64,000 bases of DNA, from assembly GCF_036588685.1 (NCBI RefSeq), contig NC_086379.1, forward strand, positions 76,353,727 through 76,417,726, given 5' to 3'. The translations under genes were made by a program, and so were the position numbers. Positions 1 to 15,700 of this stretch are shown here, in pieces. The notes under the pieces were generated by a model. It did not search any database, was not told where the DNA came from, and saw only the letters and a program-made list of their open reading frames with translations. The stretch is from Mytilus trossulus (lineage: Eukaryota; Mollusca; Bivalvia; Mytilida; Mytilidae). The first letter of the stretch is position 1; each line of letters starts with the position of its first letter.

Positions 1-739
1 TTTGGATTATGATAACACATTTTTCTTTTATCTGTTTTCGTTGAACTGTTTATTAAAATTGATTTTTTACTTTGTAAATCTTGTTAAAAATATTATTCAT
101 GAACTTCTCTAATCACTAAAATATATCCCACATTTACCATTGATTTTCTATCTTTTTCCCTGTGTGACAAGAATAAGTAAAATATGCAATATAAGGCCAG
201 GATAATATCAATATAATACCCAGGTAATATTCTTTCAAAATGTATTTGATTTTCACTGGCATTTTCTAGTGATGTTGTACTCCCATGCTAAAGTGGTTGC
301 TATATACCAAAATCCTATACCAAAGGATATAGGACAGGAAAATGTCCAATATCAAATTTTTAACCTTCTGCTAGAAGTCCATGATCTATGCATCATGTTC
401 TCAATTGTTGGTTTATTTGGGATAGAAACACCTATAAATGTTAGACGCCAGTATGACGATTATTACATAAAACATTTCTATCCATTACAAAATATTTCAA
501 TTGGCATATATCCTGTCAGAGGAGAAATTGAAAATTTATTTAATAATGAATATAATAATAATGCAATCTACTTTGTTTGCAATTGGTAATTGGGTAATAA
601 GGAGATTTTCACAACACACAAATTATTTTTAGATAGTTAAGATCACATACAAGAGCAGCTGAAATCAGTTTGTGGACAATAAAGAGAAATGTTGAGCCTA
701 CCAAAGGCATGAATATCATTAGAAATTGATCATAATTAC

Positions 740-3700
740 CATTTTGTCTTTACAAAATCTCATTCGCATGGCTTTTTCTTTGATTTCCTCTGGTAACTGT
801 TTCTCTAATGCCCTCCAAACATAACTCATTGTTCTCATTTCCATGTTTGTTGTGAATATATATGTTGTGAAACCCTGAAAGAAAGTGGAATTTTGTTAGC
901 TCTGTAATAATAACGTCTTTTAAGTCTATTTTGTAAATAAAGACTTTATAATATCTTTATCTAACAATGTTCATAACTATCATAACTTTTACATATATTT
1001 CTGTGGAGAAGAAAGGACAAAAAATGACCGATCTTTCCCTTACATGGACAAATTTTTATCTGCTTAAGCTTTTCAAAAGTAATTTTTGAAAAATGTGATA
1101 CTTAAGTAGTCCTGTTTTTTTCTTCAAAATAAGGCAAAACAAATGTTGTAAATCAAGACCCATCTTAAGAATCAGTTAATAATTGTGAAGCTAGGAAAAT
1201 CTGTGTCTTCAATTGAGACACACTTGCATCACTTTGATTTTTAATGCCACTTTCAACACTGTTTTCATGGCTGTCAGTTTTTATTGGTGGAAGAAGCCAA
1301 TTGCCCAGATAGAACCACAACCATTGTTAAGAAAACTGACAATCCTAGTCATTTAAGATTGGAGTCGAGTGCACCTGCCCTGTGCAGGATTCGAAATCAC
1401 AACCTAAAGTGTTGACTGGCTAGTGAAACATTAGTTGACTACTTATAAAAAAGAAGATGTGGTATGATTGCCAATGAGAAAACTATCCACAAAAGACCAA
1501 AATGACACAAACATTAACAACTACCACACATTCACCAAGGCACATATTTATGAGAAGAACATCATACAATACAGTAGTGAAGATATCAGGTGTCTGAACT
1601 ACTACTAGCAGTTATTTGTTGTTTTAAAGACCAATTTTTCATTGGTGAAATTCCATAAAATGGACTGTCACAAATATCCTAGCTAGTTAAACTGAAAAAA
1701 AAACCCGGTTGTTTGTTTTCATTATTTTTTTGTTTTTCTGACTAGTGTCAGTGGCGGATCCAGGAATTTTCATAAGTGGGGGCCCACTGACTGACCTAAG
1801 AGGGGGCCCGCTCCAGTCACGCTTCAGTGATTCCCTATATGAGCAACCAAATTTTTTCCCAAAAGGGGGGGGCCTTGGTCCCCCCTTAATCCGCTTCTGA
1901 GTGTGTGTTGTGATAGACACATTTAAATTGTGAAAATGCAAAGAGGTTTCACTAACAACCCTTCAACAAATCAAATAACCACAAAATTCTTTGGACAGAT
2001 AGTAGGACATTTAGTACTATGATGCACAGACCTTCTTCAATTTCTAATCATTACAAGGACACAAACCACATGCATTATAAAAACAATGGTCAAGGAGTTA
2101 TTCAAGATTAGCAAACTTTCTGCATACTATCTGTTGTGACATTATTATCTAAACAAATGTCAGAACCATAGAGCCAGTAAAGGTATAAATACACCCAACA
2201 TTATCTACACACAATAAACAGTGGTTGTTTTTATGTCTCCATGGAATTAAATAACATTCCAACTTTAATTTTACCTTATCATGCATTAACTTTGAATATG
2301 AAGTAAAATGTAATTAGTATCCAGCTCTGCCGACCAACTAAAGCTATTTTTAGAAATAAGAAATCAAATTAACAGAATGAGAAATAAAGTTGGTTCTTGA
2401 ATTAGTTGCCATACATTTTTTCTAAAGTACACAAACTTAAATGCTTCAATAACCCTGTACAATTTATCAAGACCAGGTGTTTTTCCTTATTGATTTTCTT
2501 TGTTTGTATGTGGGATATAGAAGTTTCCATTAATTTTTTTCTATTCCTGATATTAATAATCTATTATCTGATAGACAAAAAAAAATGTTCTCCTTTTTTC
2601 TACCTTCAGGCAATGGGCAACAATAATATGAAGGCATTCAAATCTTCCAAGTCTCGACACTGTGTTGTATATTTCAATATAAAGAGGTCAAGGACAGACA
2701 AATCATTATGAGAAGGGACTTGAAGTTAAGTGGACACTTGATAATATTTCATTACACTCTATGTATTGCATATCTCACCACATATAGCTTTTTTTAGCAG
2801 ATTGGGCTTCAAGAAATTACCAATCCATCAATCTATCAAATTTTACTTTTATGTTGTATAAGAAATTATGCTAAAAAATTAGGTCATTTTGTATTTGGTA
2901 ATGTTATCACTATATTGATCATTTATAGCAGAATGTGTTGGTGCAAATAGGTGAACAAAGTTAGTGACCTTGACATTGCTGATCAGACATTCCAACCTTG
3001 TTCAGGACACAGTCCCTCCCTCTGGTGGTGTGTAAAACTTACATCAAACTTTTAAAATTTCCAAGTCTGACAAGACTTTTTACTTTAGATTCAGTCTGCA
3101 CCAAAAACATTTTAATCTACTAGTCCGGACACTAAATATGAAAACTTGTCCCTATATGACTATATAAAATTTCGAAAATTTTCACTACTCCGAATCAATA
3201 TTTACTAGTCTGGGGCATCGGACTAGTGGCTAACAGTGCAGACTGTAGATTCAACATGTATCTAAAGGAATCAATAATTTTTTTTTAAATAGGCATTTAG
3301 ATTGAACCAAAGTTAAAAGCCACTAAATCATCCAAGAAAGTAAAATTTCAAAATAACTGTGATTTTTTTAATACTAATTCATAAATGTACTATAATATTA
3401 TGTTACAAATTAAATACTTAATTTATTGGAATGGAACAAGTGTCTGTTTATAAGTCAATAATAATGTTACTCATAATCGATAGACAACTATAAATAGACC
3501 ATACAAAAGGTCACCCTGTTCAGTGAGTGTCCCAGCTACGATTTTCTGAAAATCTTGTTTGTGAAATAGTTTTACCTGTTCTGACCTACTTAGGTTATAT
3601 CTACATTTACCTATAAGAGGACTTATTAGATTTTGTGGAATTATATTTCCTGAATACAGGCTTGGTTGATTTTACAAAGCATTAGCTTACAGTTTTTTTT

Positions 3701-6700
3701 TTAAATTTAAGCCGGGACAAAAATACATTACAATTTCTAGCTAATGTTCTTATATAAATTTAAGAAAATTTCGAGTGACATGGTTTAATGATGTGAAAAG
3801 TTGGTTAATAGACAAAAAATGACATTTATTATTCAGATTTTAAATTGAAGATTTTTTTTCTCAAGTTGTGTCTATAATATTTATATTATCAGCCAGAAAT
3901 ATTAAACAAAAACCAAATCAAAAGACATTATTACCAACATGACCTGTACTAAATGGTCAATAATAATTACAACTACAGCAGTTCCCTAAAGATCATCTGG
4001 AAGCCTCAAATTATATCAAAACAAATTATTGAACATTCAAAGCTTCAGCACCATTCCAAAATTTCTTGAGATGTATTTGATGGTCAATAACAAATTAAAA
4101 TTCAGTTCATTTGATTCATCAGTTTTCTGTATAATAAATAGTCCAAGGATAATTTTTCAGAAAATAAAGGTCAGTCTCCAGAATGGCAAATGAAAAAGTA
4201 GGCAAAAAATAGAACTTGACCTAAATCTTGTGGTTAAAAAATATGAGTCTTCAAAAGTAGAAATGTATGGCCCACAATCTACAATTACCCGAGTATATAA
4301 ACGCAAAAATGGCCAAATCCATGTTTTAGAATGAGAAACTCATCAAAAATTAAAACAGCAGGGCAGAAAGTCATGCCCCAAGAATCTGTGCATGAATACT
4401 GTCAAGTTGTGAATCACTAAGAAGTGTCAAAGTCCATGTTTTGGTATGGGTAAACCCTAAAATCATTAAAATTTAAATAGCAGGTACACATTCTATTGTC
4501 CTGTAGAAGAGTCAGTGCAAGTCTGGTAGAATTCTGAAAAGCTGTTGTCAGGGAGTTGCAGTTTAACAAAGAGTGATATGGACACCTACAACAAAGCAGA
4601 CGACAGGCTGCAAGGTTAGCAGACTACAAAGCTAGCAGACGACAGAAGTGATTCTTAGTGTTGCTACAAGCCATCATCAAAATTTCTGTCTGTATCTTCT
4701 GGACACTAAATAAATAGGGTTTTTTTTGGACAAAAAAGATACATGAAAATAGCAGAATATCAAACTAAAACAAATTATGGAAGTTGACCTGTATTTTGTA
4801 GTCAAGACTTAGACATAAAATTTCTGTAATTTTGTACCCTCTTTGGTTCAGTGGTTCTCTTTGTATAATCTAGAATCCACATAATAAACCATATTTTCCG
4901 AAAGTTATAAAGGAACCATTCAGAATCAATAACAGTGAAATCATTGAAAATCATTCACAATATTTAATACAATCAAGTTTAAACATTTTTTGGTCATGTA
5001 GATATTTTCGAATTGTTGAAATTTACTAAGAAATAAGGGGATCAGTGTATACCTGTACTGAGTGTACCCATATTAATGGAGAATAATAATGTTAGCAGCA
5101 AATTAAGAAAACTTACAAACCAAAACAAGTACCCAATATAGAATGCCAAGGACATAAAAAAGGTCAAGAACTGAAGATCAATTATTTTGAGTATTTTTAG
5201 CTTAGCTATCAGTGTATGTATCATAGATACCTTTTATCATATTGTCAAACAATCATATAGTAAACAATATGAACTGGATTGTATTGATGTTTTGTCAACA
5301 AAAAACTCATGACAATGCAAAAAAAAAAAATTACTTGAATAAATAGAAATTCAATATCAAGAAGTTTAATTTAAATACATGTATATATTTCTAATATTTT
5401 GTTTGTAATTGGCCTGATAAAACTGAATTAGACATTTATATAAATATAATGAGATAATGATTTACCAGTATGTCAACGAGGGTGGTAAAGGATTATTTTT
5501 TTGCAGCCATGAAAAATATTCATTATTCACTGTGTTTCATGAAATCAGTAAAAAGATCAACATGCAAGAAATTTTTAATTGTTCGTTCATTGTGAAATGG
5601 CAATTTTATTTTGTGTTCTTCCGTGCAGATACCCTCCATTTATGCCCCTCAGCAATTAAACAACAAAAATAACCAAAGACATCTAGACAGTAACATACAG
5701 TCCTAAACAATGAATGAGAGTCATTTTACAATTTGTCAAAGTCTAGATTATCCAGACATTACATGTCTATACAATTTGTTAGGCTCTAGATTGTCCAGAC
5801 TTTATTTAGTTCTAAATTGATTTATTAGAAACAATTTCGAGTGTAATTCATAATGTTCCACTTACAAGGCTCCTTTCATGTGTAGAAATATAAACCCAAC
5901 TCAAATTGTTTTCTCAAAGCAGAGCAATTATTATTCAATTTCAATCTTGATCAAAAACTAGACATTTCATACAAATCCGACACCTCTTCTACATATGACC
6001 TCTTGGATTACCTGGTTTATAGACTATTCCCTGTCAAACATTTAGACCATTGTTATATGGTATCCGTTTTGCTGTAAGTTAAAAAAGCTGCCATATCCTG
6101 TTGGAATGGGGACCTATAAGCAAATGTCCCCCTGCTCTCTGCACGTATAAGAAAGAACCCTTGCAAAAACTCTTTGAGGGGTAGGTACACTATAACGTCT
6201 GTCTCTGACCCTTTTCAACATGCCCTGTAGTTTCTTTAATTTCATATGCTATTTTAATTCACTGTAGTGGCTACCTCTGACATTATGGAATAGTTACTAA
6301 TCATATACAGAAAGACCTGTTTATACTATATTTGGTTTAACTAAGTTGACTCATTCTTCAAAATTACATGATGATGTAGTAAAGTCATCTAGAGCAAACA
6401 ATCTATTATCTTGTAGTGACAATCCCTATTGCACTTAATATTTCCAAATTTTTCTCATAAAAATATTTCTGTACAAGTTTTTCAGGAAAACATCTTGATT
6501 TTCTTCAGTTTTTACATCTATAAATAAACTGATCAAGTATATCCCTTCATGTCTAAAATGAAAGATTTCAAAGTCAAGCTAGTGAATGCTCACTTCTCAT
6601 TTGAGCTGTCTGAGATAAAATCAAGTCTCCACAACTACTTTTATATTTTTGGTATATTATTTTTCCTCATTTTTATACTTAAATAGTTTTTTAACATGTG

Positions 6701-9700
6701 TAACATACAATGAAGTTTTGGAATTTTACCATATTTGGTGTGAAAATGTAAAATATTTTCCTATATAAATTATATTGTTCTCTATCAAGTGCTGGTTTTG
6801 AACTAAAATCTTTGGTCATTGCAAAGTACAGAGCAGACCTTAATGATTATGCTTCAAACAAAAGAATATACATTGTTGCATTTTGAACAAGAGGCTGTCA
6901 GAATTCCTGCTTGATGTTAATTACAGTAATTTACAGTAACTATTTTTCCTAAATGTCATTCAACATCAGTATCTATTTCAATTCAAAAAGAATTTTGTCA
7001 ACTTTGATCAGATTCTATTTATATACATTCTTTATATAAACTAAAATCTAGTTCATCAATTCAGTCCAAAAATACAAATACGTAAGATTTGTTGTAGAAT
7101 AATGAAAAGATTCATTCACACCATGCATTAGTCAACTGTTCTGAGGTCATGTTACAATTACAAAAGAACTTAACAAACGCAAAATATTTTCTATATATAG
7201 AACAATGTGGGTGTTCAGACATATTTATTGTTTTATATAAATAAATAGGAAATTTGTCTAGTAAAAATAACTATAAGGGAATTTACCAACACATGGCGCA
7301 TAATAACAAATATAATTCTATATTTATAGACTATGCTTTCTCCCAGTTTAATTATAGATGAACTATAAAAAGATATTCCAGTTTCCTGAAAATAAGTCAA
7401 GTAAGTCTATATTTGATGCAACTGATGCTACTTTATAATACCATATTTTTAGTATGAGGAAATTTCTTCTGATATAATATATGTACATTAATATTTGCAC
7501 TTCAAGAGGGAAAAAAATGGTGATGATATGATCTGTATGCTAAGAACAAAGTTCTATGAATATCAAAAGGCTTCCTTATTATTATTGTCTGATTGATCTG
7601 GTTAGCTTTGTTTATTTCTATTTATAGTTGATTGTTATTCTGTTCCTGCATTTATATGAAAATCTTTTATACAAATTAGTTTTCAGCTGAACCCACAACC
7701 AAATCTCTGAACAAGTTGGTAACTACAGTAGCACAACTGAACTGACATCAAATTTCATTTCTGTAATAATTTAATATAATTTGGCTATATCTAAAAGGTA
7801 ATTTTTAATATTTAAGTTTCTGTTTATTCCAGTTTTTATAAAGTTAAGACAAAAATAATAATAAGTTGGGATTGTGTCCATGGGACACAGATGGTGGAGG
7901 GTGGTAAAGGATTATTTTCATGCAACTTGATTGCCATTTTTTATTTCACATTCAACATGTTTTTACTTTTTTATTTGACGTTCAGTCATGCAAGATGGGT
8001 GCCTCATTCAACGTGTTCTGCTTATTTAATTTTACTTGCATCGTGATTTTCAAAGTCTTATTTAGAGTGCTCTGTATTTTTCAAATAAAATTCAAACACT
8101 AGGCAGGGATCGTCAAGAAATACTTTTTTCAAAGCTGTAAACCAATTATATCATAAATGTGTATACTAAATCAGGAATATCAAGTAAAACAAAGAGTTAA
8201 TACATAAAAGATGACAGTGACTCAGTCATAAAAGTATTTATTTTTCGTGCAACATTCATTACAGAAATTATTTCACGTTCAACGTGAAATTATGTCTTAT
8301 TTCAGGTTTTTTTCGTGCAAGGACCCCCCTTCACCACTCTTATGGTGCCCTGTACAATTTTATATAGGGAGATTACACAAGTTAAAGTGATTGTACCCAA
8401 ATTTGTACTTGATCTTAGTTTTGTGGCAATCATCATTGTGTTTGAGTTTTATTACATTTAATTGAGGAAAACATAAGCTTAGAGAATGGAAAGCATTTTG
8501 AGACATGCAGATGCACAGGCAAAGGTAAACCTTAGTAACCCTTTCCTTCATAATGACGCCTTTTGACGCCTGTGTAGTACCTCAATTGAAATGCTTTGAC
8601 TACAAAATGTCTGCATCAGACTTTGAAAAATTTATATCCAATATGAAAAAATATTAATGAGAATATCTGACATGAATTTTATTGATGAAATATTTGTTTT
8701 CACAATGCATTTATACTTTAAACCTAATGATCTTTTTTTATTGAAATAATCCTATGCGAATCAAGTATGTGAGAGGGTAATTGCCTTCTCTGATACCGCA
8801 ATGGTTTGATAATATATGCCTTTAGCCGAACATTTTGATCTTTATACTTGTTTCAAGCTCTTAGACACATACCAGGACCCCATTCTTAATTTTTTGGACT
8901 GAATTTTTTTTATAGCATATAAATATTATTGAAAAGCCATTTCAAGCCACTGAAAGACACTGAAAATAGGGTGTATCTATAAATTTGTTTTGTAAGATAG
9001 CCATTATATTGACTCAAATTTGTAAAACAATGATGCAATATCAATCTACAACCAACAACCAAAACAAATCCCCAAAGACCTAAAGATCGATGTAGGATAA
9101 AAAACTTAAATCAAATAGTTTGGGGGGGTTAAAGTTCTGCAAGTTTTGTATATCTGAAATCGATTTTTACATATATCCCTATTGGTAAATCAATTTTTCC
9201 CAAATTAAGTTAAGAAGGGGGTGTGGGGGTCAGTGAAAAAACTATGTGAATTAAGTTTTTTATCCTACATTGAACTTTTGATGTTGTCCCTAACACCTCA
9301 CTGAAATAGATTCTATTGGACTGATTATAGGATGTTTTTTTCTATAGGAAAACAAGCATGAAGAAAAAAGTGTGGACTGACGGATTGACATACAGGCAGA
9401 CCGAGTGCAAACCTAAAGTCTCCTTTGACTTCATCAGTAGGGACTAATAAATACAGATCTGTTTAGGTTATATAAAATACAAATATCCAGATATAATTAT
9501 ATTATACATTGTATATGGCAATTGGATCAATAGTAAATAAAATCTTTAAAAAAAATATGTAGATAGTAGTTCAAAGTAATTCTGTTTGGGAATTACAAAA
9601 TTGCTGTGTCCAACATTTTTAAATAGGACATATTGTTACCTTCTGTATATATATAAATAGAAATATTTTTTATAGCATTATTCACCAATGTATGATATGC

Positions 9701-12700
9701 TATTGATTCTGTTTCCCTTGACATGCTGTAATTATAATATAGATTAAAAAGATAAACAATTACAAAAAGGTATTAAAATTGTTCAGCTAACGAAAAACAA
9801 ACAAAATACTTTAAACTATGAATATTTTGAATTTTAAAATGCTTAGACTAATATTCTAAATGTAATGCTAACAGTATCATTACAAATAACAAAAGGCTGC
9901 CAACTGTGCATTTCATAAAATAATTAAATCTTGCTAAAGGTCTATTTATATATATTTTTTTAAATGTTTAGGTTATGACATTGATCACTGAAGAATTTTG
10001 CCTACGTGCCATTGTTCACACTTGGCGATTGGCCAACACAGGGGGTTTAATCTATGATTTCTGTATATTATCAGTAGATCACAGCAATAGGCTTGTACTT
10101 ATGTTTTGTCAACATACTGTTCTTGACAATGCCAAAAAAACTGTTTACTTGCATGAATAGTCTTTTCAATGTCAACCAGCTTGATCTCAATCAGACTATA
10201 TTAAAAATGAATCAAAATTGCTTGTTATTTAGCTAAAGAATAGATCTTGCAATTTTCTACCCATAAAAAGCTATAATAAAGAGAGTATATATGTAGAAAG
10301 AATTATTGAAACCTCCACAAAAAAAACTATCAAAAAAGTAAAATATGTTTTAACAGTAAATTTCTTTCATAGTTCTCCAAATAGTGTTTCAACAGTCAAC
10401 AGTTGTAATTTTAAAAGTAAAATATTTGAATGATTTACAAACACTTTTCTTGTAACTGAATTATTTTGGTATGATGTCTTGTTACTTCCTTGTGATGAAT
10501 TAGATATGGTCCTGAGAACATAAACTCATATGTAGGTTAATTTTGAGTTTTAAAAGAATTTCATTGACCTACAATATTTTACTACATCATTGACTTTATG
10601 TTCAAGTCAGGGCAAATGACCTTTTTTATTGTGACACACTGTCCCTACCTGTGCTTCACAATTATGTCAGTCAGAGGTCCATGAACTTTTTTTTCCACAG
10701 GTGGACCTTCAATTTCTAAAGTTAAAAGTTAAAAACTGCTGGAGAAATTTCAAACTCTGAATAATTTCTTAACCACTGAATGTAAACCTTATTTTACAAA
10801 AGTAATGCTTTAGTTTGTAGATCTAAAAGCCCTAGACTTTTCACCTAAACATATTTAACTGGACAACTGGCTTATTTTATGGAAAATCAAACAAAGAATT
10901 GCAAATTACACATATGAAGAATTGAGTTAATCAGATTTTGAAATGATGCAATCCAATAAAAATATTATTTGGGGTAACATTTTATAATAAATAAAAACCA
11001 TAATCAAAATATAATGTTCTTACCATCAAACACAAAAACCTTGCATTTTTATGGTATTAACTTACGAATCCGTGTGAACTAAAGCATCAGATTTTCATAT
11101 AAAATCCACAAAAGAATGGACAAATTATCCTGCTTAGCATACCTAAATTTGTAACTCAGAGTATAAGCAAACAGAAAATTTGAAGGATCAGAAAAAAGCC
11201 AACAGGAACCCATCATATGTTTTCTGTGCAGACTATTTTCCACATTTGTAGACATATATATGGTTCCCTAATTGGTTCAAATTTAAATTAATTTCTTCCT
11301 GTTCATGTGACTGTCTTTAACTAATAGCTTGTACATACTTTTTATATCAATGCAAATTGTTTCTCATAGCATCAAAGCAGATTTTTTCATAAAATGTCAA
11401 TTTACAGAGAGACTCTGAAAAAGTTTTTTCCCTTGATATCTTTACTAAGAAATTTTTAGACATCCAATAAAATATATTTGATCACAATAAGAGAGACAAC
11501 TCTTGTTTAAATATGTTATGTCAGACAATGTCAGAATGGCTGACATGGAAAGATTTTGACATGAAAAAGATAACTCGTTATTTAATTCCATAAAAAGGAG
11601 ATATTCAGGTAAAGAACCCAACAATATATAAAATCAAAAAGATATATATAAAAGGTCAACTCCATCTAAGTCACAATTTGTAAAAGTAAACCATAAATTT
11701 GATAAACGAAATTTAACTCTACCAGGATAGTTTTCTGATTTTTTCATGAAAGTTTTAAAATCACAACATCTGAAGAATTTATCAAAATAATCAACACACA
11801 ATCTACCTTAAATAATCACCATTGTAAAATGTTTAAGTTTCTACAAGAGAATAAACTGTAAGGAACAAGAAGCCAAAAAGTGTAATAATTGGACACAAAA
11901 ATTGTAGCGTAAATAATCAAGGCTGGAACATCCACAAAAAATCTTATTAGCACAAACTTTTAATTGTAATATAAATATTAAAGTGCCTGTGAGCCCTCTA
12001 TAACAGGTAAATATTGCATTCATTTTGCAGTGGTAACTTAAATTAAACATTGAATTGTATTAGGCATGGGAGGTATGGTATATTCAACTACAATTGTGTA
12101 TAAAGGAAGATAACCCCTATTTGAAATATATCATTGCTATTTGGGACAACATCCCTAATGCGCCTTGAAATAAGGAACTCAATAGTCACGTGTAAACAAA
12201 AATTCTCTGTGTAGTGATATTTGACACTTTTCTATGATAAACAAGTGACTGAGCTTAACCGTTTGAGTTAATCTAGAAAGTAGGGGAACACAGAATAAAT
12301 GTGTAAGTCTATGGAGCTATTAAATGTGTTTAAAGTATTCAATTTTCAAAGAACTAATATTGTGTTAAAAATGGGATTATTTACCATGTGGAGCCGCATC
12401 ACAAAAGGATACTCGGGGTTTGCTAATTTACGGAAAAAGTAATCTCACTTCGTACCCTGAGCCATCACACATATCCAAGTTAACGATATGGACTGAGCAA
12501 CAGAAGAAAATGTTACCATTACCGCCTATGGAGAAACTAATGCGCATCTGTAGCCATTTAATGAATAGATACTAGATTCAAGCAATATGCACAATTTATG
12601 TAATTTTCCTGACAAATATGGTTATAAACATACACATCATTTTGTAAATCAATGTTTCATCGATAATTTTGGGATAATTGGTAGTATAAATAGAATGGTG

Positions 12701-15700
12701 TTCTCAAAGCACACCATGTTTACTATCAAAAGTAGTGATATAATCTGGAAAATTGACAACTATCATGAAGGCCACATAAGGGTTTTGATTTCTCCAATAA
12801 TTTTTATTGAATTCATCAAGCTCTACAGGAATGCAATTTTCTACATAGTTTTTATTTTCAAAGTGACATCACTCCCATAAAAATTTTCTATAAACCTTTC
12901 ATAGATTTTCATTTTTTTTTTCAATTGGTACTATTTTAATCCAATGTATCCAAACAATGTGAATCGAAATTAGGAGATAACTGTATTGTATTTTAAGCTT
13001 GGCCTTCGTAAAACGTAGATTTTACTGTCGCAAATTGAGTTTACCTAGCGACGCGGAGCGGAGATAGGTAAACGGATATTTGCGACAGTAAAATCAAGTT
13101 TTACGAAGGCCAAGCTTAAAATACAATACAGTTATCTCCATTCTAATGCCACATATTAAAATAAATGTCATTAAATAAATATTTTGGCTTAAAAAATGGC
13201 ATAAATGAAAAAGCCCGCGAAACTGTTGCATTGTCTTTAGCATCTAAACAATGTGACGTCATGTGTTTACTCTGGATGTCAAACATGAATTCTAAACATA
13301 TTTTTACTTTTCGTACGCTTCAGAATGGTTTCAATATAGACTAAAAGATTTTGAGGCTTAAAATGTGAATATCTTTTTTATTTTTTGAGAAATTACATAT
13401 CCCAGAATTCAAAATGGTGGCTTTCTTAGTTACGGACTGGTAGAACGTGGAATCTAACCCCTCAAAATATTTATCAACGTCCAATGAAAATTATCGTTAC
13501 AAACTAATTGCATTAGAATTTCTCATATCCAGCTGAAAATTGACTAAGTATCAAGGAAAATATGAAAAAAAATCAGAAAACTTACACACCAAATAACACA
13601 ATAATATGTATATATTGCTGAACTTACACACCAAGTAACACAATAATATGTATATACATTGCTGAATTTACCATAAGTAAATGGAATATATATCAACAGA
13701 AGTTCTAAAGATGGCTTTATCTAAAGAAGCTTTGTTTCCGAAGAACACCAATTGCAGAATGTAAAGAAAGGCCATAAGACAGAAAAACTGTATGCTTCAT
13801 TTTATATTTCTAGAAAGTAGAACATCAATTTATTGTTTACAGAACTTAAGTTTAGATATAAATGCTATATGGGAAGTTAAGAAACCACACTATTATTTTC
13901 TATGTTTAGTGGACCATAAAATAAGGATCAAAACTGAATTTGGCATTAAAATTTGAAAGGTCATATCATAGGGAACATTTGTACAAAGTTTCAAGTTGAC
14001 TGGACTTCAACTTCATCAACACCTACCTTGTCCCAAAACTTTTAACCTGAAGCAGGACCGAGGAAGAATGGATGCACAGACCAGAAAACGTAATGCCCCT
14101 ATACTAACATAGGTGGGGTATAAAAAAGCTGGGTCATAAACAAATTTCCTTCCCTTAAATGGTCTCTTGAATGATTTCTACCAAATCTATTTAAAGAAAT
14201 GTAAGTAAATATAATGGTATTTCACATGGTAGACAAGCATCAAAGAAATTTTCTGTAAAATGACATCCTGGAACCATTACACCAACATTATTAAGGTAAG
14301 AAATGTTGGTTTTTTTAAATTGAGAGAAATGTGGTCATATTGACCAAAAACTGTGGATTCATACGTGTTCTTGGGATACCAATATTTCTGGATTTCATGA
14401 ATAACTTAGTTGACCTCAGGAATAACTTAGTTGTATTTGGCATAACCGTATTGAATTTTAGGAAAACGTATTATATGTACGAGACAAAGAAATTAAATAC
14501 CCTTAAAGAGACATTATTTTCTCCAACCATGAAAAATACAACAAATCCCCAGTAATCACACTCCCATCTCCTTGATCTACAACATTGTATACAAACAAAC
14601 GTGGTGTACTAACCTCTTTTGAAGATAATAATGATCTTGGTACAATTTTTGTGCTTCCTGATATAACAGCTAAGGCTGCGGCAACAGCATCTACTGCTCC
14701 TCTCTCTTCCACCAAGGCTTGTGCTGACTCTCTGAAGTACTGTAATGTTTCATCATCAACCAGTTCTAATGACCTATAATTAACAATATCAACTTAGTAT
14801 AGCATGGTCAGTGGTGTTTTGGATTCATTAGTAAATGCTTCCTTTAGAAAGACTGTAAAATTAGAGTGCCTTTTGATCAAATTTTGATGTATTTTTCAAC
14901 CAATTTTATTTTTCAACGTAAACAAATTAAAAAACTAATTTTATTGAAATGTGGATTCTTTCTTGATTGCAAAAATATATATTTACTTCAAATGAAAATT
15001 CAAATGACTAAAATAGACAAAATGATTGACATGATTGAGGGAAATAAACTAATAAACAATGGTTTGTTATAATTAAAAATTTATAAATTTTAAAACTGTT
15101 TCAAGCCAATTCCTGATAAAAAAAAGTGAACTAATCTAAATTGTTAATTAATTACAGATGATTATTGGAAATTTATTAAGTAAATTATAGGCCATACTTA
15201 AAAACCTTTTATATATTCATATTTATATTCATATTTCATTTTTTTTAGATCATGTTAATCCATTAATCATTTATCTTTCAGATATAATTTACAGAATTAC
15301 TTTATGTAATGTAGATCAAAAGTAATTGGCAATAAATAAATCTATCATCCTTAAAAATATCAAACAAACAATACACACATTTGTGTAATCAATTATGAGG
15401 TCAAATACTTGTGTATTAAGAATTAGATGCATATTGTAGTGGTCTGTAATTATGTAAGACTGAGGTTGATAGGTAATGTGGTCAATTTGATTGGCAGTTT
15501 AGGAGGTGGGGCATTGTAATTAAATGTCCACCTTGTCTCTGATTGTTTAGTGATAATGGCAGTTGTCAATCATACTAGTTGAATCAATACCCACTTACCT
15601 AACCAAATGTTTTTAAAAAAGCCTGCACATCAACACACCTTAAGGGCATACGATACAGTTACAGGGGAGGTAATGACGTTGCTAACGTAAAATGTTATTT

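Larger units (their letters stand above)
875..14613 (-). other. 13.7-kb intron of the DDX21-type gene
   Basis: Stretch between the two exons coding the C-terminal region. No exon of this gene or any other convincing gene was found inside. It holds a GGCGGAT-type element (1749-1899), a SINE-like copy (1255-1450), a fragment of the TGGTATGATTGCCAATGAG repeat (1443-1560), inverted-repeat elements near 5470-5660 and 7888-8335, a clean miniature element (9091-9269), a long palindrome (12973-13139), and a copy of the GGGGCATAA-ending repeat (13908-14122). The remainder is AT-rich sequence in which I see nothing further. Confidence 0.8.

Noticed and set aside
269..589. 106-residue plus-strand open frame
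   Set aside because: AT-rich, no recognisable motif or splice context, and it lies antisense just downstream of a DDX21 exon. A chance frame is the simplest reading.
2406..2711. 101-residue plus-strand open frame
   Set aside because: Low-complexity Phe/Ile/Lys composition inside the large DDX21 intron; no family resemblance.
12587..12880. 97-residue plus-strand open frame
   Set aside because: No motif, AT-driven composition, inside an intron.
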